Origin: UBA3537 sp045561735
GTDB taxonomy: Bacteria > Bacteroidota > Bacteroidia > Flavobacteriales > Flavobacteriaceae
Length of the DNA: 64,000 nt
Direction of reading: 5' to 3'
Assembly (NCBI GenBank): GCA_045561735.1
Contig: JBJKXC010000027.1
Coordinates: 95,778-159,777 of the forward strand
In this document: positions 7,566 through 16,885 of the stretch, one piece after another
How positions within the stretch are numbered: position 1 is the stretch's first letter
Layout of the letters: every line of letters begins with the position of its first letter
Translations under genes and position numbers: made by a program
Notes under the pieces: generated by a model
Databases searched by the model: none
Told to the model about the DNA's origin: nothing
Seen by the model: only the letters and a program-made list of their open reading frames with translations

Positions 7566-9140
7566 ATGAAACAGTCTATCTTCTACCTGCTAACATTCTG
7601 TTTTTTATTATTTTGGAGCTCTTGTCGTAATGATTTCGACTTTACAGCTTCAGAAGGAGTACTGAGTTTTTCAAAAGACACAGTATATTTAGACACCGTT
7701 TTTACCAACATTGGTTCCAGCACTTACACCCTAAAAGTTTACAATACTTCGGATCATAATATTTTGATTCCAAAAATCAAACTTCAGAACGGTCCAAACT
7801 CCAATTACCGCTTAAATGTAGATGGAATGACAGGAGATATTCCCTTATCGGGAAATGAATTTACGGATGTTGAATTATTGGCCAAAGACAGCATGTATGT
7901 TTTTATTGAAACCACCATTGATATTCAAGATTTAGTATCCAATGATGTACAATATTTATACACAGATGCTATTGAATTTGGTCAGACCAATGTGCAGATA
8001 GTCGAATTGGTGACTTTGGTAAAAGATGCCGTTTTTATCTACCCACAACAAATTACAGATTCAGGCGGGACCACAATCATTGAAACTTTAAACTTTGATG
8101 TGGATGGCGATGGCGTTTCCGATGCGACCAATCTTCAAGGACGGTTTTTAGAAAACGATGAGTTGACTTTTACCAATGAAAAACCATACATGATATATGG
8201 ATTTGCGGCTGTAGGAGATGGACAAACCCTCACAATTGATGCCGGAGCGCGTTTGCATTTTCATTCAAATTCTGGACTGCTTGTAACCAATAACTCTTCT
8301 ATTCATGCCAATGGGCTTCCAAGCCTGGATGCTGAAGTCATGGAAAATGAAATCATTCTTGAAGGACATCGCTTAGAACCTGGCTTTTCAGAAGTTCCTG
8401 GGCAGTGGGAAACCATTTGGCTGTATAGTGGCAGTACAGACAATAAATTCAACCACACCACCATAAAAAACAGCAAAATCGGTATTTTAACAGATGGAAA
8501 CCAAGACGATTTTTCGAAACTGTTGATTACCAATACTCAAATTTACAATGCGAGCCTCTATGGTATATTAGGGCGTGCCACCAATATCAAAGCGGAAAAT
8601 TTAGTCATTAACAAAACTGGATTTTCATCCTTTGCAGCCACATTTGGTGGCAACTATGATGTTGTTCATGCGACCATCGCCAATTACTGGACCAATGGCT
8701 TTCGTCAACTCCCAGCACTTTTATTAAATAACTTTACAATTGATGCAGATGAAAATACAATTCCTAATGCTTTGGTTAGTGCCAATTTTACAAATTGTAT
8801 AATTTATGGCAATGACAATCCAGAGCTTCTATTGGAAAAAATTTCTGCGGCTGGTTTCGATATCAATTTTAAAAATTGTCTTTTGCGCTTTAGCGATCCT
8901 AACAATATTTTTAGTAGTCCTTATTATAATTTTCAAGACCCTACACTTTACGAGAACATGATTTTTAACTCAGACCCTGCTTTTCTTGATCCCAGTACTA
9001 ACAAGATGGAAATACCCCTCGATTCACCCGCTGCCGGCGCTGGAAGCAATGCTGGAAGCTTGAGCACGGATTTAAATGGTACGCCCCGCCCCTCACCTGC
9101 AGATCTTGGAGCCCTTAACGCCATTGAATTCGAAAATTAA
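7566..9140 (+). CDS. Beta-helix lipoprotein, conserved in Flavobacteriaceae
   Basis: 524 residues with a lipoprotein signal: a hydrophobic stretch from 4 to 17 and the lipobox WSSC, Cys20 as lipid site. Residues 30-160 look like a beta-sandwich (SFSKDTVYLDTVFTNIGSST). A calcium-loop-like DVDGDGVSD follows at about 179-187. From about 215 to 490 the sequence has the short-strand repeats of a right-handed parallel beta-helix, and it ends with the SPAAGAGSN and DLNGTPRPSPADLGA block common at the end of such helices. Function unknown; carbohydrate or surface binding is only a guess. An 8-bp inverted repeat (7518-7525 with 7558-7565) occupies the leader up to the ATG. Confidence 0.75.
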   Translation: MKQSIFYLLTFCFLLFWSSCRNDFDFTASEGVLSFSKDTVYLDTVFTNIGSSTYTLKVYNTSDHNILIPKIKLQNGPNSNYRLNVDGMTGDIPLSGNEFTDVELLAKDSMYVFIETTIDIQDLVSNDVQYLYTDAIEFGQTNVQIVELVTLVKDAVFIYPQQITDSGGTTIIETLNFDVDGDGVSDATNLQGRFLENDELTFTNEKPYMIYGFAAVGDGQTLTIDAGARLHFHSNSGLLVTNNSSIHANGLPSLDAEVMENEIILEGHRLEPGFSEVPGQWETIWLYSGSTDNKFNHTTIKNSKIGILTDGNQDDFSKLLITNTQIYNASLYGILGRATNIKAENLVINKTGFSSFAATFGGNYDVVHATIANYWTNGFRQLPALLLNNFTIDADENTIPNALVSANFTNCIIYGNDNPELLLEKISAAGFDINFKNCLLRFSDPNNIFSSPYYNFQDPTLYENMIFNSDPAFLDPSTNKMEIPLDSPAAGAGSNAGSLSTDLNGTPRPSPADLGALNAIEFEN

Positions 9141-9150
9141 AAGAATATTT

Positions 9151-10422
9151 TTAAGCAAATAATGGTCTGTGTCCCATCATAATATTAACGCGTTTGGCTA
9201 CGGATTCCAACACCGCTTCGTCCTCATAATTTGATATAACTTCATCAATAAAAGCGACAATGGTTTCCATATTGTCCTCGAGTAACCCACGCGTTGTAAT
9301 TGCTGGCGTTCCAACCCGAATTCCTGAAGTCACAAATGGACTTTGGGTGTCAAACGGTACCATGTTTTTGTTGACCGTGATGTCTGCCTTGACCAGGGCT
9401 TTTTCCGCATCTTTACCAGTAATATTTTTATTACGCAAATCAATAAGCATCATGTGGTTATCTGTTCCACCTGAAATCAAATCATAACCCCGTTTCCCAA
9501 ACGCTTTGGCCATGGCGTCTGCATTCTTTTTGACTTGTAGAATATAATGCATGAAATCATCTGTCAGTGCTTCTCCAAAAGCAATGGCTTTCCCTGCAAT
9601 TACATGTTCTAAAGGTCCACCTTGATTTCCTGGAAAAATGGCGGAGTCTAGAAGGGATGACATCATTTTTAGTTTTCCAGACTTAAAAGTCAGACCAAAT
9701 GGATTTTCAAAATCTTTACCCATCATGATAAGGCCACCTCGAGGACCGCGCAGAGTTTTATGCGTAGTAGTGGTGACCACATGACAATGTGGAAGAGGAT
9801 CGTTTAAAATCCCCTTTGAAATTAATCCTGAAGGATGTGAAATATCACCTAACAGAAGAGCACCAACACTATCAGCAATTTCTCTAAAACGCTTATAATC
9901 AATATCTCTTGAATAAGCGGAAGCTCCAGCAATGATCATTTTTGGTTTTTCTGCAGTTGCAATGGCTTGAATTTTATCATAATCAAGCATTCCGGTTTCT
10001 TTATCAACACCATAGAATACAGGATTGTATAAACGCCCAGAAAAATTGACTGGAGAGCCGTGAGTGAGGTGTCCACCATGGGCTAAATCAAAGCCTAAAA
10101 TTTTATCACCTAACTTTAGAAAAGCGTGAAAAACTGCAGTGTTGGCCTGACTGCCGGAATGCGGTTGCACATTGGCCCAGGCAGCGCCAAAGAGGGTTTT
10201 GGCACGGTCGATTGCTATTTGTTCCACTTGATCCACCACTTCGCAGCCGCCATAATAACGTTTACCAGGATAACCTTCAGCGTATTTATTTGTCAATACT
10301 GATCCCGTAGCCTCCATGACTTGTTCACTTGTAAAGTTCTCAGAAGCAATAAGTTCAATACCGTTGAGCTGACGGTTTTTTTCGGCTTGTATGAGTTCAA
10401 AAATTTCTGCGTCGCGTTGCAT
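9151..10422 (-). CDS. glyA: Serine hydroxymethyltransferase
   Basis: 423 residues, normal for GlyA, a PLP enzyme that interconverts serine and glycine while loading one-carbon units onto tetrahydrofolate. Visible blocks: GIELIASENFTS near the start, NKYAEGYPGKRYYGG, the Schiff-base lysine in TTTTHKTLRGPRGG, and RVGTPAITTRGL towards the C-terminus. Cytoplasmic. Monocistronic, converging on the beta-helix lipoprotein and divergent from fahA. gcvT, another one-carbon gene, lies 6.5 kb away. A TATTTTTG box at 10456-10449 lies about 27 nt before the ATG. Confidence 0.97.
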   Translation of the reverse strand: MQRDAEIFELIQAEKNRQLNGIELIASENFTSEQVMEATGSVLTNKYAEGYPGKRYYGGCEVVDQVEQIAIDRAKTLFGAAWANVQPHSGSQANTAVFHAFLKLGDKILGFDLAHGGHLTHGSPVNFSGRLYNPVFYGVDKETGMLDYDKIQAIATAEKPKMIIAGASAYSRDIDYKRFREIADSVGALLLGDISHPSGLISKGILNDPLPHCHVVTTTTHKTLRGPRGGLIMMGKDFENPFGLTFKSGKLKMMSSLLDSAIFPGNQGGPLEHVIAGKAIAFGEALTDDFMHYILQVKKNADAMAKAFGKRGYDLISGGTDNHMMLIDLRNKNITGKDAEKALVKADITVNKNMVPFDTQSPFVTSGIRVGTPAITTRGLLEDNMETIVAFIDEVISNYEDEAVLESVAKRVNIMMGHRPLFA

Positions 10423-10448
10423 AGGTTTAAGTTATAGATTATACTTTG

Positions 10449-10456
10449 CAAAAATA
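10449..10456 (-). promoter_or_regulatory. Candidate -7 box of glyA
   Basis: TATTTTTG on the minus strand (fits TAnnTTTG), about 27 nt before the start codon of glyA. No good TTTG 19 bp upstream. Confidence 0.4.
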
Positions 10457-10488
10457 AGTATAACATCACTCATATACATTAAAAAACA

Positions 10489-10496
10489 TATATTTG
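10489..10496 (+). promoter_or_regulatory. Candidate -7 box of fahA
   Basis: TATATTTG (fits TAnnTTTG) 39 bp upstream of the fahA ATG. The matching upstream element is not evident. Confidence 0.35.
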
Positions 10497-10535
10497 AATA
10501 AAGATTTATTAAAAAATTAATTAACATTCATTACC

Positions 10536-11810
10536 ATGCCAAATTATGCTAACAACCCGGATCGTGCTTCTTGGCTACACGTCGACCCCCACTCCGATTT
10601 TCCAATTCAAAACATTCCATTTGGTGTCTTTTTAACACGCGATGATGTTATTACCATTGGCACGCGAATCGGTGACACTGCTATTGACCTTGGAGCGCTA
10701 CACCAATTGGGTTATTTTGATGGAATTCCATTAACCGAGGATATTTTTCTACAAGACACTTTAAATGACTTTATTGCTGATGGTCGTCAAACTTGGCGGG
10801 CTGTCAGAAATAGAATTGCTGAACTATTTGACGCCAACAATCCAAGCCTTAAATCAAATATTCAACATAAAAACACCGTCCTTTTTAGATTGGATGAAAT
10901 TGAAATGAAATTACCGGTTCAAATTGGAGATTATACAGATTTTTATGCCAGTAAGGAACATGCTACTAATGTAGGAACCATGTTTCGTGGTAAAGATAAT
11001 GCATTGATGCCAAATTGGCTGCATTTACCTGTTGGCTACCACGGGCGCAGTTCTTCCATAATTCCCTCTAACACGCCTATTAGACGTCCCAAGGGCCAAA
11101 CCCTTCCGCCGGCTTCTGAAGCACCTATTTTTGGACCTAGTAAGGCGGTTGATTTTGAGCTAGAAATGGCTTTTATCACAACGGATGCCAATGAACTTGG
11201 AGATACTATTTCTATTGAGAGTGCCGAATCTTATATTTTTGGCTTGCTGCTTTTTAACGATTGGAGCGCGCGTGATATTCAACGTTGGGAGTATGTACCA
11301 TTGGGTCCATTTCTTGGTAAAAACTTTGCCTCTTCAGTGTCCCCTTGGATTGTAACCTTAGATGCTTTAGAACCTTTTAGAGTAGCCTCCCCAAAACAAT
11401 TCCCAGAACCACTGCCCTATTTACAATTCAAAGGCTCTAAAAGTTTTGATATCCATTTAGAAGTTGCCATTCAACCTGAAAATTTCAAGGAAACCATTGT
11501 AACGCGTTCAAATTTTAAATACATGTATTGGAACATGGCCCAACAATTGGCACATCATACGGTCAACGGTTGTCCTGTGAATGCTGGGGATATGATGGGA
11601 AGTGGAACCATTTCTGGCACTACAGCTGATTCTTATGGATCCATGCTAGAGTTGGCATGGAAGGGAGAAAGGCCTGTTCAATTAAACAATGGAACGGAAC
11701 GCAATTATATCGAAGACCATGACACTGTTATATTGCGCGGCTATTGTAAAAATAAGACCGTAAGAATTGGTTTTGGAGAGGTGCGAACAAAACTACTTCC
11801 TGCACAATAA
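10536..11810 (+). CDS. fahA: Fumarylacetoacetase
   Basis: 424 residues, the length of full-size fumarylacetoacetases. This enzyme cleaves fumarylacetoacetate to fumarate and acetoacetate, the last step of tyrosine/homogentisate breakdown. The N-terminal SH3-like part begins after WLHVDPHSDFPIQNIPFGVF. The catalytic domain shows DYTDFYASKEHATNVGTMFR, the HGRSSSI substrate region, DFELEMAF metal ligands, LLFNDWSARDIQRWEYVPLG and GSGTISG. Monocistronic in this window; hmgA and other tyrosine-degradation genes are not adjacent. An AT-rich inverted repeat follows the stop codon. Confidence 0.96.
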   Translation: MPNYANNPDRASWLHVDPHSDFPIQNIPFGVFLTRDDVITIGTRIGDTAIDLGALHQLGYFDGIPLTEDIFLQDTLNDFIADGRQTWRAVRNRIAELFDANNPSLKSNIQHKNTVLFRLDEIEMKLPVQIGDYTDFYASKEHATNVGTMFRGKDNALMPNWLHLPVGYHGRSSSIIPSNTPIRRPKGQTLPPASEAPIFGPSKAVDFELEMAFITTDANELGDTISIESAESYIFGLLLFNDWSARDIQRWEYVPLGPFLGKNFASSVSPWIVTLDALEPFRVASPKQFPEPLPYLQFKGSKSFDIHLEVAIQPENFKETIVTRSNFKYMYWNMAQQLAHHTVNGCPVNAGDMMGSGTISGTTADSYGSMLELAWKGERPVQLNNGTERNYIEDHDTVILRGYCKNKTVRIGFGEVRTKLLPAQ

Positions 11811-11846
11811 TTTCGTTGTACCATTTTATTCAATCCATTGAATTAA

Positions 11847-11884
11847 TCTTAAAATTTAAACTAATTTTTGATTAAATTTTAAGA
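11847..11884 (+). terminator. AT-rich perfect inverted repeat after fahA
   Basis: Thirteen-base-pair arms (11847-11859 and 11872-11884, CTTAAAATTTAA core) around a 12-nt loop, 36 bp after the fahA stop. It has the position of a transcription end, but the stem is almost pure A/T and no clean U-tract follows. Confidence 0.45.
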
Positions 11885-11923
11885 GATTCTCTTTATAGGC
11901 TAATAATTCGTAATTTTTCATGT

Positions 11924-11958
11924 TTTGTTTTTTTAATGCATTAAAAACAATAGATTTG
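11924..11958 (+). promoter_or_regulatory. Putative promoter of the thr leader/operon
   Basis: TTTG at 11924-11927 and TAGATTTG at 11951-11958 (fits TAnnTTTG), spacer 23 bp, at the long end of the Bacteroidota range. The predicted transcript start is about 10-15 nt before the leader ORF. Confidence 0.5.
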
Positions 11959-11974
11959 AATCTAATTTTAGGCT

Positions 11975-12094
11975 ATGCATTTAAGCAACAAGATAATACC
12001 TAAAGACATCTTAAATACCTTATCCGTTTTTGGTATTACAGCCGCTATGACTGTGTCAACTGTTATTACCCCTTTGGGGTTCTTTATATCATAA
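11975..12094 (+). CDS. Putative thr operon leader peptide (39 aa)
   Basis: A 39-codon ORF directly between a probable promoter and thrA, ending 60 bp before the thrA ATG. It starts MHLSNKIIPKDILNT and continues with a Thr/Ile-containing half that includes GITAAMTVSTVITP; four of the eleven codons from residue 22 to 32 are threonine. In enterobacteria the thrABC operon is controlled by ribosome stalling on a Thr/Ile-rich leader peptide, and this ORF has the right position and composition. Short hairpins overlap its end and follow it. The alternative is a small single-span membrane protein or a chance ORF. No homology evidence is available from the sequence alone. Confidence 0.5.
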   Translation: MHLSNKIIPKDILNTLSVFGITAAMTVSTVITPLGFFIS

Positions 12095-12128
12095 TTATCG
12101 TCATAATTTTAAAGTTGTTTCAAACAAC
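12068..12128 (+). promoter_or_regulatory. Hairpins in the thr leader (candidate attenuator)
   Basis: Three short stems: ACCCC/GGGGT (12068-12072 and 12076-12080) followed by TTCTTT, AATTAT/ATAATT (12093-12098 and 12103-12108) followed by TTTT-like sequence, and GTTGTTT/AAACAAC (12114-12120 and 12122-12128). They overlap the 3' end of the leader ORF and the gap before thrA. None is a strong terminator alone. Confidence 0.35.
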
Positions 12129-12154
12129 ACCTATCTCTAATCAATTCATCAATA

Positions 12155-14605
12155 ATGAAAGTTTTAAAATTTGGAGGAAGTTCAGTCGGTTCTTCAGAAA
12201 ACATCCAAAAAGTAACACAAATTGTCAAAGCCAAAGCTGAAAACACAGCTATTGTAGTCGTGGTTTCAGCAATTGGAGGCATTACCGATAAACTCATGGC
12301 GGCTTCCGATAAAGCCATACAGGGCAACTTGGCCTATAAGACAGATTTTGATGAAATTAAAAAACATCACATTGAAATCATGAATGGCTTGCTCTCTGGA
12401 TCTTCATTAGAGAATACAAAAGATCTAGTTTTAGAAAAATTAACTGAGCTTGAAATATTGTTAGAAGGAATTTATTTAGTCAATGAATTGTCCATTCAAA
12501 CTACCGATAAACTTTTAAGCTTTGGAGAGTTGATCTCTTCATTGTTAATCTTTGAGTACATGCAGCAGCAAGAATTAAATGTACAGCTTAAAAACAGTCA
12601 AAATTTAATTGTCACTGATTCAAGTTTCACAAATGCTGCCGTTCAATTTGAAGAAACCAATGACAACATTAGAACTTATTTTAATAATAATTCTAAGATA
12701 ATTACCATTTTACCTGGTTTTATATCAAAATCCGAATTGGGTGAAAACACAACCCTTGGCCGTGGCGGTTCGGATTATACAGCTGCCATTGTAGCAGCAG
12801 CACTGGAAGTTGAAGCCTTGGAAATATGGACCGATGTAAGTGGTATGTACACAACCAATCCAAAACTGGTTAAACAGGCCAAACCTATCTCAAAATTATC
12901 TTATTTGGAAGCTATAGAGCTGTCACATTTTGGGGCAAAGGTTTTATACCCACCAACAGTATTACCTGTATTAAACAAAAACATTCCCATTCTAATAAAA
13001 AATACTTTAGCACCAGAAGAAGCGGGTACGCTTATTACGCAAAACGTTAACAATGGTTCCAACAATCCAATAAAAGGCATCAGCAATGTCAATGACATCT
13101 CATTATTGACATTGCAAGGCAATGGAATGGTAGGCATTCCAGGATTTTCAAAACGTTTGTTTGAAACCTTTGCCAATGAAAAAATTAATATCATTATCAC
13201 AACACAAGCCTCCTCTGAACACTCTATTTGTGTGGGTGTATCAGATAGCGATGCAATCCGCGCAAAACAAGCCATTGATAAAGAATTTGAAAATGAAATA
13301 TCACTTTTAAAAATTGATCCTATAGTTTCTGAGTCTCAACTTTCAATAGTAGCTGTTATTGGAGATAAAATGAAAAACCACCAAGGCATCAGCGGGAAAA
13401 TGTTTAGCACCTTAGGAAAAAACAATGTAAACATTCGCGCAATTGCGCAAGGCGCCTCTGAAAGAAATATCACGGCTGTTATTTCTAAAAATGATGTGAA
13501 AAAGGCGCTTAACTGCCTCCATGAATCGTTTTTTGAAGTCGAAACAAAACATTTAAATTTATTTATTGCTGGTGTTGGAAATGTTGGCAGCACCTTGTTA
13601 AGTCAAATACAACAACAGCAAGATTATGTAAAAAATAACCTGAAATTAAAGCTAAAAGTTGTTGGGATTTGTAATTCTAAAAAAATGACATTTGATTCGG
13701 ATGGCTTAGATTTGAATTCGTGGTCCAATGTACTTGAAACAGGCGCCTGCGTTTCTCCATTAGAATTTTTTGAAAGCGCAAAAAAAATGAATCTTAGAAA
13801 CTCTGTTTTTGTAGACGTTACCGCGAATGCAAGCATAGCAAAAACATATGCGCATTACTTAAAAGAAAGTATTGCGGTTATTGCTTGTAATAAAATAGCC
13901 TGTTCGGGCACCCTTGATTATTACCAAGAATTAAAGCAATTGTCCATTAAATACAATGCGCCGTTCTTGTTTGAGACCAATGTTGGTGCTGGACTTCCAG
14001 TGATTGATACACTTAACAATTTAGTAGCTTCTGGAGACCAAATTCAAGCAATTTATGCTGTTTTATCTGGAAGTTTGAATTTTATTTTTAACAATTATAA
14101 AGGATATGATAAATTCGCGAATATTGTAAAACAAGCGCAGTTAGAAGGCTATACAGAACCCGATCCACGCATTGATTTAAGTGGTGTGGATGTCGCAAGA
14201 AAACTTTTAATTTTAGCCAGAGAATCCGGGGTTTATATAGATATGGAAGCTATTGAGAACAGCTCTTTTCTGCCCAATGGTGCAATGGAAGCAGACAGTG
14301 TAAAAGAATTTTATACATTTATAGAATCGCAAGAAAGTGTTTTTAAAGCAATTTATGAAGACGCCAAAAACAACAATGCGCAGTTAAAATATGTAGCAGA
14401 ATTTAAAGATGGGATAGCCAAAGTTGGACTGCAATCTATTGAAGAAGGCCACCCATTTTTTAACCTTGAAGGAAAAGATAATATTGTCATGTTTTATACG
14501 AGTCGTTATAAAGACCAACCTTTAATTGTAAAGGGCGCTGGCGCTGGCGCAGAAGTGACGGCCTCAGGGCTTTTTGCCGACATCATTAGAGCATCAACTA
14601 TATAA
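12155..14605 (+). CDS. thrA: Bifunctional aspartate kinase / homoserine dehydrogenase I
   Basis: 816 residues, the length of fused ThrA. The aspartokinase domain (about 1-290) begins MKVLKFGGSSVGSSENIQ with the KFGGSS nucleotide-binding motif and has LGRGGSDYTA. Two ACT regulatory regions follow (about 305-460). The homoserine dehydrogenase domain starts at about 468 with the Rossmann motif GVGNVGSTL and contains NKIACSG, ETNVGAGLPV and SGVDVARKLLILARE. It catalyses steps 1 and 3 of the aspartate-to-threonine/methionine pathway. First gene of thrA-thrB-thrC (gaps of 2 and 6 bp). Threonine feedback through the ACT domains is family knowledge; a leader ORF suggests transcriptional control too. 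Confidence 0.97.
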   Translation: MKVLKFGGSSVGSSENIQKVTQIVKAKAENTAIVVVVSAIGGITDKLMAASDKAIQGNLAYKTDFDEIKKHHIEIMNGLLSGSSLENTKDLVLEKLTELEILLEGIYLVNELSIQTTDKLLSFGELISSLLIFEYMQQQELNVQLKNSQNLIVTDSSFTNAAVQFEETNDNIRTYFNNNSKIITILPGFISKSELGENTTLGRGGSDYTAAIVAAALEVEALEIWTDVSGMYTTNPKLVKQAKPISKLSYLEAIELSHFGAKVLYPPTVLPVLNKNIPILIKNTLAPEEAGTLITQNVNNGSNNPIKGISNVNDISLLTLQGNGMVGIPGFSKRLFETFANEKINIIITTQASSEHSICVGVSDSDAIRAKQAIDKEFENEISLLKIDPIVSESQLSIVAVIGDKMKNHQGISGKMFSTLGKNNVNIRAIAQGASERNITAVISKNDVKKALNCLHESFFEVETKHLNLFIAGVGNVGSTLLSQIQQQQDYVKNNLKLKLKVVGICNSKKMTFDSDGLDLNSWSNVLETGACVSPLEFFESAKKMNLRNSVFVDVTANASIAKTYAHYLKESIAVIACNKIACSGTLDYYQELKQLSIKYNAPFLFETNVGAGLPVIDTLNNLVASGDQIQAIYAVLSGSLNFIFNNYKGYDKFANIVKQAQLEGYTEPDPRIDLSGVDVARKLLILARESGVYIDMEAIENSSFLPNGAMEADSVKEFYTFIESQESVFKAIYEDAKNNNAQLKYVAEFKDGIAKVGLQSIEEGHPFFNLEGKDNIVMFYTSRYKDQPLIVKGAGAGAEVTASGLFADIIRASTI

Positions 14606-14607
14606 AC

Positions 14608-15531
14608 ATGGAAACAATCAAATTTTTTTCACCTGCTACAGTCGCCAATGTTGGATGTGGTTTTGACGTCTTAGGCTTCTGCTTGGACAAGGTTGGAGAT
14701 GAAATGGTAGTAAAGAAATCACAGCGAAAAGGCATTTTTATTACCAAAATTGAAGGCTTTGAATTACCCTATGATGTTCATGAAAATGTGGCAGGTATAT
14801 CTGCCCTTGCTATGTATGCTGAACTGGATGTTGACTTTGGATTTGAAATCGAAATTTATAAACAAATAAAGCCTGGTAGTGGCATCGGAAGCAGCGCTGC
14901 TAGTGCTGTGGGCAGTGTCTTTGGAATGAATTATTTAATGGGGAATCCTTTCAGTAAAATTGAACTTATGAAATTTGCGATGAAAGGCGAAGCAGTTGCG
15001 AGTAAGAGTGAACATGCAGATAACATTGCGCCCGCTGTTTTAGGCGGTTTTACGCTCGTCAAACAGAATAATCCTTTAGAAGTGATTCAACTACCCTCCC
15101 CCGGCGCATTACACGCAGTCATTGTACATCCTCAAATTGAAATTAAAACTGCTGACTCTAGAGCAGTATTGCCAAAAAATATACCCCTTTCAGACGCTGT
15201 TTCGCAATGGTCTAATGTGGGTAGTTTGGTGCATGCACTGCACACCTCCGATTATAATCTTATGGGCAAATCTCTAATTGATGTTGTCATTGAACCCCAT
15301 CGAAGTAAACTGATCCCAAACTTTAACAGTTTGCGAAAAATAAGTTTAGAAAACGGTGCATTGGGATGCTCAATTTCAGGCTCCGGCCCATCTCTATTTA
15401 GTTTATGCAAGGGGTTAGAAAATGCTAAAAAAGTTGAAGCCAATCAACGCGCGCTTATGGCCAATACCGATATTCCTTTTGAGACCCATGTTTCAATTAT
15501 TAATAAAGAAGGTATTAAAATTTTGTCCTAA
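14608..15531 (+). CDS. thrB: Homoserine kinase
   Basis: 307 residues, GHMP kinase family. Phosphorylates homoserine to O-phosphohomoserine. Motifs: N-terminal FFSPATVANVGCGFDVLGF, the ATP loop PGSGIGSSAASAVG at about 91-104, and the C-terminal GCSISGSGPSLFSL (about 252-265). Starts 2 bp after the thrA stop and ends 6 bp before thrC, so it is the middle gene of the threonine operon. Confidence 0.96.
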   Translation: METIKFFSPATVANVGCGFDVLGFCLDKVGDEMVVKKSQRKGIFITKIEGFELPYDVHENVAGISALAMYAELDVDFGFEIEIYKQIKPGSGIGSSAASAVGSVFGMNYLMGNPFSKIELMKFAMKGEAVASKSEHADNIAPAVLGGFTLVKQNNPLEVIQLPSPGALHAVIVHPQIEIKTADSRAVLPKNIPLSDAVSQWSNVGSLVHALHTSDYNLMGKSLIDVVIEPHRSKLIPNFNSLRKISLENGALGCSISGSGPSLFSLCKGLENAKKVEANQRALMANTDIPFETHVSIINKEGIKILS

Positions 15532-15537
15532 AAATTC

Positions 15538-16833
15538 ATGCAATATTACAGTCTAAATAAAAAAGCGCCAAAGACCTCATTTGAAATAGCGGTTCGAAAA
15601 GGATTAGCACCAGATAAAGGACTTTATTTTCCTGAAAAAATAACACCCTTAGACTCTTCTTTTCTGGAGAATTTAGATCAATTATCAAATATAGAAATTG
15701 CTTTTCATGCCATAAAACAGTTTGTTGGTTCAGAAATTCCTGAATCAGAATTAAAAACCATAATCAAAGAAACACTAAACTTTGAATTCCCTATTGTTTC
15801 TATTGAAGATAACATTTCAACACTTGAACTTTTCCATGGGCCTACCATGGCTTTCAAAGACGTTGGCGCCCGATTTATGGCGCGCTGTCTTGGATATTTT
15901 AATAAAAATAATAACAAAGAAGTAACCGTATTAGTGGCAACATCTGGAGATACTGGAGGAGCCGTTGCAAACGGTTTTTTAGGAGTAAAAGGGGTCAAAG
16001 TTGTTATTTTATACCCTAGAGGTAAGGTCAGTAATGTACAAGAACAGCAACTTACAACACTAGGACAAAACATTACAACTTTTGAAGTTGAAGGCACTTT
16101 TGACGATTGCCAGGACATGGTAAAAAAAGCTTTTGTAGACAGTGATTTAACCACAAAAAAAGAATTAACTTCTGCGAATTCTATCAATGTCGCACGTTGG
16201 TTGCCGCAGATGTTTTACTTTATGTTTGCCTACAAACAACTCAAGCAATACAATAAACCCTTAGTTTTTTCTGTACCTAGCGGGAACTTCGGAAATATTT
16301 GTGCTGGGATGGTGGCCCAAAAATTGGGATTACCCTTTCCTCATTTTATAGCCTCAAATAATGAAAATGATGTCGTTACACGCTATTTGTCTTCAAATAA
16401 ATATACGCCTTTAGCAACGATTCAAACAATTAGCAATGCCATGGATGTGGGCAATCCAAGTAATTTTATTAGGATCCAAGCACTTCACAACAATGATTTT
16501 CAGGCACTCAAGTCCAATTTATCGGGTTACCGGTTTTCTGATGAAGAAACTCGAGAAGCCATTGATTCCATTTATAAATCGACCGGATATATTACAGACC
16601 CACATGGCGCTGTTGGCTATTTGGGCTGCCATCACTATTTAAAATTTAACCCAGACGTACACACCGTTTTTTTAGAAACTGCACATCCAACAAAATTTTT
16701 AGATGTCGTTCAACCCCTTGTTCCTGAAGTTATTAAATTACCACCTCAAATCAAAGCTGTCATGGGGCGCCCAAAAAATACCAAATCCATTGTAAATTAC
16801 GCAGATTTCAAAGCAAATTTATTAGCCTTATGA
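15538..16833 (+). CDS. thrC: Threonine synthase
   Basis: 431 residues, PLP-dependent, converts O-phosphohomoserine to threonine. The Schiff-base lysine lies in GPTMAFKDVGARFM at about residues 101-114; ATSGDTGGAVANG is the phosphate/PLP loop; SVPSGNFGN and CAGMVA follow. The length fits the long (E. coli/yeast-like) ThrC class. Last gene of the threonine operon; an AT-rich hairpin follows before gcvT. Confidence 0.96.
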   Translation: MQYYSLNKKAPKTSFEIAVRKGLAPDKGLYFPEKITPLDSSFLENLDQLSNIEIAFHAIKQFVGSEIPESELKTIIKETLNFEFPIVSIEDNISTLELFHGPTMAFKDVGARFMARCLGYFNKNNNKEVTVLVATSGDTGGAVANGFLGVKGVKVVILYPRGKVSNVQEQQLTTLGQNITTFEVEGTFDDCQDMVKKAFVDSDLTTKKELTSANSINVARWLPQMFYFMFAYKQLKQYNKPLVFSVPSGNFGNICAGMVAQKLGLPFPHFIASNNENDVVTRYLSSNKYTPLATIQTISNAMDVGNPSNFIRIQALHNNDFQALKSNLSGYRFSDEETREAIDSIYKSTGYITDPHGAVGYLGCHHYLKFNPDVHTVFLETAHPTKFLDVVQPLVPEVIKLPPQIKAVMGRPKNTKSIVNYADFKANLLAL

Positions 16834-16840
16834 GTATCAA

Positions 16841-16874
16841 ATAGATTCTAAATTTACTTAAATTAGCAATCTAT
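16841..16874 (+). terminator. Hairpin between thrC and gcvT
   Basis: ATAGATT (16841-16847) pairs with AATCTAT (16868-16874); the inner part CTAAATTTA / TAAATTAG can extend the stem with one bulge. It sits 8 bp after the thrC stop and 12 bp before the gcvT start. It may end the thr transcript or act in the gcvT leader. Confidence 0.35.
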
Positions 16875-16885
16875 TATTAATACTT

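Noticed and set aside
15705..16187. 160-codon ORF antisense to thrC
   Set aside because: Longest of the shadow ORFs; no domain, no start context, and thrC on the other strand is fully conserved.
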